Assembly (NCBI RefSeq): GCF_016924645.1
Contig: NZ_JAFFJV010000004.1
Coordinates: 248,001 to 312,000, forward strand
From: Rufibacter psychrotolerans
Lineage (GTDB): Bacteria; Bacteroidota; Bacteroidia; Cytophagales; Hymenobacteraceae
Direction: 5' to 3'
DNA: 64,000 nt
The notes beneath the pieces are model-generated. The model was not told where the DNA came from. It saw only the letters and a list, made by a program, of their open reading frames with translations, and did not search any database. How positions within the stretch are numbered: the stretch's first letter is position 1; each line of letters starts with the position of its first letter. Below are positions 8,132 to 14,663 of the stretch, piece by piece. Both the position numbers and the translations under genes were made by a program.

Positions 8132-8493
8132 GTGAACGCCTGGTGCCCGCCGCCAAATACCTCACTTACACCGAGGCCATCGGCCTCTACCATGCCCTGG
8201 AGCAGGTAGGCGTGGTGGCGCTGGTAAAGTCGTGCGGGCCGCCCAGCCTGCCCTTCGGCGATGGGCTGTACTACCAGCTGCAGGTGCAGGAAAAACACCT
8301 GGAGGCCGCCCAGCCCGTTTTAGCCGAGTTTTCCCAAAAACAAGCCCAAATCAGCGTAGAACCGCAGTTGTGCCCCAGCTGCGGTTCTGTGTATGTGTGG
8401 CCCGAACGGAATTTATCCTGGTGGAAAAAGGTTATCTATGCTGGCACCACCGTGTTCAAATGCCACGACTGCGGCCACTCATTTTTTGCGTAA
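8128..8493 (+). CDS. DUF2007-like protein with C-terminal zinc ribbon
   Basis: The 121-residue product starts at the ATG overlapping the previous stop; an in-frame upstream start at 8053 would lie inside that gene and is rejected. Residues 1-70 look like a DUF2007 (putative signal-transducing) domain. Residues 80-116 carry a zinc ribbon with C82-x2-C85 and C112-x2-C115. A 36-bp palindrome copy at 8317-8352 encodes residues 64-75, exactly the linker between the two halves. The role is unknown. Confidence 0.8.
   Translation: MSERLVPAAKYLTYTEAIGLYHALEQVGVVALVKSCGPPSLPFGDGLYYQLQVQEKHLEAAQPVLAEFSQKQAQISVEPQLCPSCGSVYVWPERNLSWWKKVIYAGTTVFKCHDCGHSFFA
8317..8352. repeat. 36-bp palindrome copy inside a coding region
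   Basis: In frame, it encodes VLAEFSQKQAQI, the linker before the zinc ribbon. It begins GTTTTAGCCGAGTTTTCC. Confidence 0.6.
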
Positions 8494-8500
8494 AAACGTT

Positions 8501-8587
8501 GGTATCACGTATCAGGTAGCACGTACCAGGACCAGGTTACTGGCTACACGTAAACCCGTGATACCTGATACGCGCTACGCGATACCC
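8501..8587. repeat. inverted repeats of a GTATCACG/GTATCAGG motif
   Basis: GGTATCACGTATCAGGTAGC at 8501-8520 faces inverted versions at 8555-8587. It fills the spacer before the helicase gene and could form a hairpin; the function is unknown. Confidence 0.5.
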
Positions 8588-8594
8588 AATTAGA

Positions 8595-10556
8595 ATGGAT
8601 AAGATTTTAAACGAACTACTAGACGTGCGGGCCCTGCTCAAGCTGGAGCAGGACGAAGACCGCAAGCAATACCAACTTAAGAACGCCCAGACCAGCATCA
8701 CCGAGCGCAAGCGCCTGGGCATTTGCTGGTACCCGGTGCAGGTGATCAAACAGGAAGTGGGTTTCGGGAACAAGATGGTGGTGGAGCTGGAGCGTACCTC
8801 GGGCCGCGACCAACTCCACATGTTCCAGGCCGGCTCCTCGGCGGCGCTGTTCACCAACGGCGAAGGCGGCGCGCTCAGCGGCGTGGTGCTGGAGGTAAAG
8901 CGCAACAAGCTGCGCCTGGCCACTTCCAAGGAAGACCTCCCCGACTGGCTGGAGGGCGGCGCCCGCCTGGGCGTGGAACTCACTTTTGACGAGGTCAGCT
9001 ACCGCGAGATGGAAATTGCCCTCATGAAGGTGATGGAGGCCGAGAAAAGCCGCCTGGCCCAGCTCCGCGACATTTTACTGGGGACCCAGCCGGCCGTGTT
9101 CCGCCGTGAGCGGCCATTCACCCCCATCGCCTCGCTCAACGATTCACAAAACGAGGCCGTGCGTAACATTGTGCAGGCCAAGGACGTGGCCATCATCCAT
9201 GGGCCGCCGGGCACCGGCAAAACCACCACCCTGGTGCAGGCCATCCTGCAGACCCTGGAGGCCGGCGAACAGAAGCTGCTGGTCACCGCGCCCAGCAACA
9301 CGGCCGTGGATCTGCTCACCGAAAAACTGGCGCTGCAGGGCGTGAACGTCATCCGCATCGGCAATCCGTCCAGGGTGTCTGAGGTGCTGCTGGAGCATAC
9401 CCTTGACGCCCAGATCATGCACCACCGCGACTACAAACAGCTCAAGAAGCTCCGCAAGTCTGCCCAGGAATACAAGGCCATGGCCGGCCAGTACAAGCGC
9501 AACTTCGGGCACGAAGAACGCCAGCAGCGCAAGTTCCTCAAAGAGGAAAGCAAGCGCATCCTGGACCAGGCCAATGACATAGAAGACTATATCACCGAGG
9601 ACCTGCTGGACCGCGTGCAGGTGATCACCTGTACCCTGGTGGGCTCGGCCAACCGCACCATCCGGCACCTGCAGTACGACACCGTGTTCATTGACGAAGC
9701 GGCCCAGGCCCTGGAACCCGCCTGCTGGATTCCCATTACCCGCGCCAACCGCGTGGTACTGGCCGGCGACCACCACCAGCTGCCGCCCACGGTGAAATCC
9801 ATGGCGGCGGAGCGCGGCGGCCTGGCCCGTACCTTGTTTGAGAAGTGCGTGGAGCGCCAGCCCGAAACGGCCGTGATGCTCACCACCCAGTACCGCATGC
9901 ACGAGCACATCATGGGCTTCTCCAACGGCCAGTTCTACCGTGGCGAGCTGCAGGCCCACGAAAGCGTGCGCACCGCTACCCTGCCCGACGTGCACCCCGT
10001 GTTTGAGCCCGGCCTCATTGTGGAGTTCATTGACACCGCTGGCTGCGGCTTTAACGAGCAGACCATGGGAGAAGGCAGCAGCACCGCCAACCCCGAGGAA
10101 GCCGACATCCTGATCAAGCACCTGGTGAACCTGCTCATGCCGTATGAGCCCGCGGGCAAGGACCAGGAACCAGAGCAACCGCTCCGCATTGGGGTCATCT
10201 CGCCTTACCGGGCGCAGATCAATTACCTCAACGACCAGGTGGAGCACCAGCCCAAGCTGGCCGACCTGCACGCGCGCAAGCAACTGTCGGTGGGTACGGT
10301 AGACTCGTTTCAGGGGCAGGAGCGTGACATCATGTACATCAGCCTGGTGCGCAGCAACCCGGAGGGCGAGATTGGGTTCCTGGCCGACATTCGGCGCATG
10401 AACGTGGCCATGACCCGCGCCAAGAAGAAAATGGTGATTGTGGGCGACAGCGCCACCCTGGGGCAGCATCCGTTCTACCAGGAGTTTTTGCAGTACGCCG
10501 AAAACCTGGGTGCGTACCGCAGCGCCTGGGAGCTCATGGGCACTGAGACCGAGTAA
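8595..10556 (+). CDS. Upf1/IGHMBP2-like superfamily 1 DNA/RNA helicase
   Basis: The 653-residue product is an SF1B helicase-like ATPase of the DNA2/NAM7 (AAA_11/AAA_12) type. An N-terminal beta-barrel region (residues 1-165) precedes the first RecA-like domain. Walker A is GPPGTGKTTT at 203-212, Walker B DEAAQ at 367-371, motif III GDHHQLPP at 391-398 and motif IV TQYRMHE. The late motifs VGTVDSFQGQERD and NVAMTRAKK are present in the second domain. The domain order is that of human IGHMBP2. A helicase acting on nucleic acid is certain; the cellular substrate is not. Confidence 0.93.
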   Translation: MDKILNELLDVRALLKLEQDEDRKQYQLKNAQTSITERKRLGICWYPVQVIKQEVGFGNKMVVELERTSGRDQLHMFQAGSSAALFTNGEGGALSGVVLEVKRNKLRLATSKEDLPDWLEGGARLGVELTFDEVSYREMEIALMKVMEAEKSRLAQLRDILLGTQPAVFRRERPFTPIASLNDSQNEAVRNIVQAKDVAIIHGPPGTGKTTTLVQAILQTLEAGEQKLLVTAPSNTAVDLLTEKLALQGVNVIRIGNPSRVSEVLLEHTLDAQIMHHRDYKQLKKLRKSAQEYKAMAGQYKRNFGHEERQQRKFLKEESKRILDQANDIEDYITEDLLDRVQVITCTLVGSANRTIRHLQYDTVFIDEAAQALEPACWIPITRANRVVLAGDHHQLPPTVKSMAAERGGLARTLFEKCVERQPETAVMLTTQYRMHEHIMGFSNGQFYRGELQAHESVRTATLPDVHPVFEPGLIVEFIDTAGCGFNEQTMGEGSSTANPEEADILIKHLVNLLMPYEPAGKDQEPEQPLRIGVISPYRAQINYLNDQVEHQPKLADLHARKQLSVGTVDSFQGQERDIMYISLVRSNPEGEIGFLADIRRMNVAMTRAKKKMVIVGDSATLGQHPFYQEFLQYAENLGAYRSAWELMGTETE

Positions 10557-10580
10557 ATCCTTTAAAGATTAATTTGCGTT

Positions 10581-10627
10581 AGAGGCAATGAAGGCGGCTT
10601 TACCAGGCCTCCTTTGTTGCCTCTTTC
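10581..10627 (+). terminator. probable terminator hairpin
   Basis: AGAGGCAA / TTGCCTCT arms with further pairing inside, followed by TTTC; 25 bases after the helicase gene. Confidence 0.5.
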
Positions 10628-10747
10628 GCTAGTTGGCCGTTACCCGCTTACCAGGCATTGAACCAAAACAGTATCTAACAGAGAAGGCAGGTTATTTCCC
10701 GCGAATATATATCTTTACAAATACAACCCTAAAAAACCCAACACCAG

Positions 10748-11260
10748 ATGAAAATAGAAGAGAACAAAGTGGTATCGCTCACCTACGAGCTGCGCGTAAC
10801 AGACGAAGAAGGCGAAGACACTCTGGTGGAGACCGCCGACGAAGAAAACCCAATGGTCTTTTTGTATGGTGTGAGCGGCCTGCCCGAGAAATTCGAGCAG
10901 GAACTGGAAGGCAAATCGGCGGGTGATACGTTCAAATTCACCGTTTCCTCTGAGGAAGGCTACGGCGATTTAGATGAGTCAGCCATTGTGCCGGTACCCA
11001 AGAACGTATTTGAGATTGACGGAAAGATAGACGAGGAAATGGTGCAGGTGGGCAACTACATCCCCATGTCAGACAACGAGGGCAACCACATGCAGGGCCG
11101 CATTGTGAGCGTAGAGGCCGACCACGTGTTAATGGACTTCAACCACCCCCTGGCCGGCATGGACATGCACTTTGAAGGCAAAGTGATTGACGTGCGCGAA
11201 GCCACCAAGGAAGAAATCGCGCACGGCCACGTTCACGGCCCCGGCGGACACCACCATTAA
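10748..11260 (+). CDS. slyD: SlyD-like FKBP-type peptidyl-prolyl isomerase
   Basis: The product has 170 residues, no signal peptide, and is predicted to be a cytosolic prolyl isomerase and chaperone. An FKBP domain is interrupted by an insert-in-flap chaperone domain (about residues 75-135), as in SlyD; LPEKFEQELEGKSAGD and EEGYGD are typical. The tail is histidine-rich (GHVHGPGGHHH), the SlyD nickel-binding feature. A near-match to the -7 box (TATCTTTA) lies at 10710-10717. It is a single gene ended by the hairpin at 11354-11386. Confidence 0.92.
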   Translation: MKIEENKVVSLTYELRVTDEEGEDTLVETADEENPMVFLYGVSGLPEKFEQELEGKSAGDTFKFTVSSEEGYGDLDESAIVPVPKNVFEIDGKIDEEMVQVGNYIPMSDNEGNHMQGRIVSVEADHVLMDFNHPLAGMDMHFEGKVIDVREATKEEIAHGHVHGPGGHHH

Positions 11261-11353
11261 TCTAATTAAGAAGTAGAAACTGAGAATTAGAAATTGGGAA
11301 TGTACCCGGTGCTTGATTCTCTTTAAGTATACCCTTATGAAGGGAAATTTTAG

Positions 11354-11386
11354 AAGGCCAATCTGTGGGATTGGCCTTTTTGTTTT
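11354..11386 (+). terminator. rho-independent terminator
   Basis: AAGGCCAATC / GATTGGCCTT arms with a 5-base loop, then TTTGTTTT. Confidence 0.8.
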
Positions 11387-11417
11387 GAGCCGTTTTAGCA
11401 GAAAACAGGGTGAAAAT
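11382..11417. repeat. 36-bp dispersed palindrome copy
   Basis: It begins GTTTTGAGCCGTTTTAGC and overlaps the end of the terminator. Confidence 0.6.
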
Positions 11418-11700
11418 GGAGCTGCTTTCCGTTCTGCTTAACTTTTATAATTACAGTTGGCCGTCTGCAACACCTTCCCCTCGCTCGCCTCTGGCGAGTG
11501 TGCGTGATTGATCGGCCTCTGGCCGATGTGGGGATATAATGTGGAGTGCACCTAGCTGCGGGACGCCGCCCAATAGCTCACACTCGCCTGAGGCGAGCGA
11601 GGGGGCGGTGGTGGGGTGGGCTTTAGTTTGTTTACTCTTCGGTAGAGCTTTTTTAGAGCAAAGAATTCCTGGATGGCCATTCCAACAAATTAATGACTCC

Positions 11701-11736
11701 GTTTTTGAGCCGATTTCTTTAAGAAAGGCATCAAAC
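11701..11736. repeat. 36-bp dispersed palindrome copy
   Basis: It begins GTTTTTGAGCCGATTTC and ends GGCATCAAAC. Confidence 0.55.
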
Positions 11737-11756
11737 CATTCTCCCAAAGGCATTTC

Positions 11757-11940
11757 TGGCGCGAGACTCCAGTCTCGTGACTTGGGATGATGCGAACGCT
11801 CCAGACTCGCCGGGAACCATGACCAGAAATAGGAACCATGCGCAGAAATACGGTTGCACCAGCATCATTGTCGCTGCTGCACAGCGAGGGTAGTCAGAGA
11901 CTACCCGCCATCTCAAGTCACGAGTCAGAGACTCGCGCCA
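11757..11940. repeat. facing pair of TGGCGCGAG...CTCGTGACTTG palindromes
   Basis: The left unit (11757-11784) and the inverted right unit (11914-11940) are each palindromic (GAGACT..AGTCTC; GAGTC..GACTC) and share TGGCGCGAG and CTCGTGACTTG. Together they bracket 129 bases. Confidence 0.65.
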
Positions 11941-11963
11941 TAGATTTAACGGCCAGGAACAGC

Positions 11964-12554
11964 CTAATTCCTAATTAAAAGGATTTGTTGTGCGGCGTAG
12001 GCTTGCAGTTGGGGGAAGAAGCGGTGAAATTCCTGTTGGTAGAAGGTGTAGTTTTCCAGCAGCTCCTCTCCTGCCGTTTCCATGCCGGAGGCGAAGGTGG
12101 CGCGGGAGCTGAGGCCTTGCAGGGCGCGGGTGATGCCTTCCACCTGGGCGTAGGAAACCAGCCAGTTATGCCGGATCATGTGGGGCAGGAAGTGCCGGAC
12201 TTTCTCGGGTAATAGCTCAGGGCGGGCTTGTACCTGGGTGTAGGCGGTGTGGGCAAACTCGGCCAGGGGCTGCGGACTGTAGGTAGGGAAGTGCGAAGCC
12301 AGGAAATGGTCATAAAATACGTCGGCCACTACCCCGGCGTATTTCCTGAATTTAGGGCGCAGGCGCTGTTTGGTTTCGGCTACCACCGGGTGCTGGTCGG
12401 TGAAGGCGTCAATGAGGCGGTGCAGTTTGATGCCTTGCTGCACCTGCAGCGGGAACTGCAGGATCTGCGCGCCCCGCACGCTGTCGGCGATGAAGTTGCC
12501 CAGGCGCAGGTCTTCATCATCGCCGGAAAGAAATAAATGGGCCAGGTAGTTCAA
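11964..12554 (-). CDS. acpH: acyl carrier protein phosphodiesterase
   Basis: The 196-residue product matches the AcpH (DUF479) family: MNYLAHLFLSGDDEDLRLGNF (here split as MNYLAHLFLSG, DDEDLRLGNF), then HRLIDAFTDQHP and VVADVFYDHFLA. These His/Asp motifs are the HD-like metal site of the family. The enzyme removes 4'-phosphopantetheine from holo-ACP. It is cytosolic and divergent from the PNPOx-like gene at 12675. Confidence 0.9.
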   Translation of the reverse strand: MNYLAHLFLSGDDEDLRLGNFIADSVRGAQILQFPLQVQQGIKLHRLIDAFTDQHPVVAETKQRLRPKFRKYAGVVADVFYDHFLASHFPTYSPQPLAEFAHTAYTQVQARPELLPEKVRHFLPHMIRHNWLVSYAQVEGITRALQGLSSRATFASGMETAGEELLENYTFYQQEFHRFFPQLQAYAAQQILLIRN

Positions 12555-12674
12555 GGCAGTATGTTTACGCCCAAAGGTACGGATTCTGGCGCTTTGCCGG
12601 ACCAGTTTTAGGGACAGGAACCCTGGCCCCGGTTGTGCGTATTCTTCCTATAAGTACAAGTCCCAAACGTAACT

Positions 12675-13178
12675 ATGGAAAACGCACAAAATAACCAACA
12701 GGGCGATCTGAAAGCCCTCATTGAAAAAATCAAAGACATTGACACGGCCATGCTGAGCACCGTGGAGCCCGACGGAACCATCCGCTCCCGGCCCATGCGC
12801 CACATGCAGGTAGATGATAATGGTGTGATCTGGTTCTTCAACGCCCACCATTCGGCCAAGACCCACGAGATCAAGAACGACAGCCACGTGAACCTGAGCT
12901 ATTCTAAACCGGGCGACCAGCTGTACGTGTCGGTATCGGGCCGGGCGCAGGTGCTGCGTGACCAACAGAAAATAGACGAACTCTGGAACCCGGCCATGAA
13001 AGCCTGGTTCCCCGAAGGCAAGGATGATCCGAATATCGGGTTGCTGAAGGTAACCATTGACCAGGCCGAGTACTGGGATTCACCCAGCAGCGCCGTAGTT
13101 CACTTATACGGCATGGTGAAAGCCGCCATTACCGGCGAACCCGCCCGGCCCGGCGAAAACAAAAAGATCAATTTATAG
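12675..13178 (+). CDS. pyridoxamine 5'-phosphate oxidase-like general stress protein
   Basis: This 167-residue split-barrel flavin-binding protein of the PNPOx/GsiB-26-like group has ALIEKIKDIDTAMLSTV, IRSRPMRHM, GVIWFFNAHHSAKTHEI and VNLSYSKPG, as in proteins named general stress protein 26. Such proteins bind FMN or a deazaflavin; the substrate is unknown. The C-terminus is short and charged. The gene is single, ending in a hairpin at 13187-13212. Confidence 0.88.
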   Translation: MENAQNNQQGDLKALIEKIKDIDTAMLSTVEPDGTIRSRPMRHMQVDDNGVIWFFNAHHSAKTHEIKNDSHVNLSYSKPGDQLYVSVSGRAQVLRDQQKIDELWNPAMKAWFPEGKDDPNIGLLKVTIDQAEYWDSPSSAVVHLYGMVKAAITGEPARPGENKKINL

Positions 13179-13186
13179 TTATTCAG

Positions 13187-13212
13187 AAAGGGAGTTTCGG
13201 CTCCCTTTTTTC
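13187..13212 (+). terminator. rho-independent terminator
   Basis: AAAGGGAG / CTCCCTTT arms with a 6-base loop and a T-run. Confidence 0.8.
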
Positions 13213-13240
13213 ATGCCTTTTTGCGGCTTGTACAAGACCT

Positions 13241-13276
13241 GCTTTTAGGCTACTTTTAAGAAAACAGGCTTAAAAT
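13241..13276. repeat. 36-bp dispersed palindrome copy
   Basis: It begins GCTTTTAGGCTACTTTT and ends CAGGCTTAAAAT, just upstream of the crtA-like gene. Confidence 0.55.
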
Positions 13277-13295
13277 CCTTTATCGTTTCCAGACC

Positions 13296-14021
13296 TTGGC
13301 ACTGAACGCTACTACTGCTCCCGCGCATACCACCCTCACCTTATTCGGCATTAAACCTGGGCATTGGCGCTGGGGATTGGCTCAGATGGGCACCTCGGTA
13401 CGGCCGCTGCAGAAAGTAAAGGGTCTGAATTTCTTTAAGCTGCTAGGCAGCGGACAAGGCCGGGGCTTCAGCCTGAAACCAAACTGGTACCGCTACGGCC
13501 TCATGGCCACCTGGTCCTCCCCCGCCGCCGCCGAAGACTTTTTCCAAGCGCACCCGCTGTTAGAAGAATACCGAAAGCACACGGTTGAACAGTACACCCT
13601 GGCCTTGCGGCCTTTGCAGGCCCACGGACTCTGGAGCGGCCAGAATCCGTTTACCACCCAAACCATACCGGCCCCCGCCAATGCCCCTATTGCCGTCTTA
13701 ACCCGCGCCTCTATCCGGCTCACCAAAGCCATTGATTTCTGGCGCCACGTGCCCCAGGCCAGTGCCAGTTTAGATCATGCCCAAGGGTTGTTGGCCTCCA
13801 TCGGGTTAGGTGAAGCTCCTTTTATCAGGCAAGCCACCTTCAGCCTCTGGAAAGACGAAGCCAGCATGAAAGAATACGCCTACCGCATGGCTGCCCACCG
13901 CGAGGTCATCAAAAATACGCGTGCGCGTGGCTGGTACTCTGAGGAACTGTTTGCCCGGTTCACCCCACTGCAAAGTGCAGGCACCTGGAATGGCGTAGAT
14001 CCATTGCAGGTGTTGGTGTAG
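13296..14021 (+). CDS. spheroidene monooxygenase (CrtA)-like protein
   Basis: The 241-residue product begins at a TTG (13296); no ATG is available before residue 31. The C-terminal half resembles the CrtA family: FIRQATFSLWKDEASMKEYAY, HREVIKNTRARGWYSEELFARF (each split here at natural gaps) and GTWNGVDPL. CrtA introduces keto groups into carotenoids in purple bacteria. Members in Bacteroidota are of unproven function, so a role in pigment synthesis is inference. No other carotenoid genes are in the window. A large inverted-repeat element follows directly. Confidence 0.75.
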   Translation: MALNATTAPAHTTLTLFGIKPGHWRWGLAQMGTSVRPLQKVKGLNFFKLLGSGQGRGFSLKPNWYRYGLMATWSSPAAAEDFFQAHPLLEEYRKHTVEQYTLALRPLQAHGLWSGQNPFTTQTIPAPANAPIAVLTRASIRLTKAIDFWRHVPQASASLDHAQGLLASIGLGEAPFIRQATFSLWKDEASMKEYAYRMAAHREVIKNTRARGWYSEELFARFTPLQSAGTWNGVDPLQVLV

Positions 14022-14030
14022 TGCCAATGA

Positions 14031-14498
14031 GGAGACACTCGTAGGAACTGCGGACACTACGAGGTCAATTGGGAGTGCTGAGTCTTGAGTGCTGAGTGCT
14101 GAGTGGGGGAAAAAAGGGCTGGAATACCGTTGAACCCACCCCTACCCCTCCCAGGAGGGGAATTGAGCTATTCCGGTTTGGGCTTGTTTGGCCAAATACA
14201 GGAGTAAAACGGGAAAGGATGTTTTACTAAGTGGGAAATAACAACTCTATTGCTCTACAGCCAAGACCTCCAAAATCTGAATCTAAGGAATAGAGATCAT
14301 ATGCAATAGGAATTATAAGGGATAGAGGTTATTTAGAATTCGCTTTCATCTTACAGTAGCCGAAAACTCCCCTCCTCGGAGGGGCAGGGGGTGGGTTCAA
14401 CCACGTTCCAGCCCTCTTTTACCCACTCAAGATTCAGCATTCAAGACTCAGGACTACCAATTGACCTCGTACTGCGCGCAGCTCCTACGAGTGTCTCC
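14031..14498. mobile_element. 468-bp element with about 134-bp imperfect terminal inverted repeats
   Basis: The left arm (14031-14164) and right arm (14365-14498) are inverted copies that start GGAGACACTCGTAGGA. Each arm contains a CTCGTAG..CTACGAG-type palindrome, GAGTCTTGAGTGCTGA units, GAACCCACCCC and a CCTCC..GGAGG hairpin. The 200-base centre is AT-rich, has no ORF and contains a 36-bp palindrome at 14175-14210. It looks like a non-autonomous or composite repeat; no transposase is present. Confidence 0.6.
14175..14210. repeat. 36-bp dispersed palindrome copy
   Basis: This diverged copy, GGTTTGGGCTTGTTTGGCC to GGAGTAAAAC, lies between the arms of the 14031-14498 element. Confidence 0.5.
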
Positions 14499-14663
14499 GC
14501 CAACTTCCTCTCCCCTGTCCTCTTTAGAGCTAATTTCAAAAGAACTGCGCTTAAACGCATGAAGTGGGCTAAAGAGAAAATCCTTACTTTTGCAGATAGC
14601 CCCTGTGGCAAAGAAAACAGTGTACCTAAACCCTGCTCATACAGCATATAACTATAAAAACTG

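Larger units (their letters stand above)
11261..11963. other. 703-bp intergenic region of palindromic repeats
   Basis: No gene is supported. It holds a terminator, two 36-bp palindromes (11382 and 11701), small palindromes CTCGCCTCTGGCGAG and ATCGGCCTCTGGCCGAT near 11486-11525, a further CTCGCCTGAGGCGAG near 11583, and the facing pair 11757-11784 / 11914-11940. Confidence 0.6.

Noticed and set aside
9144..10469. 441-codon leftward frame opposite the helicase gene
   Set aside because: It is a shadow of the Upf1-like helicase, which has all SF1 motifs on the + strand.
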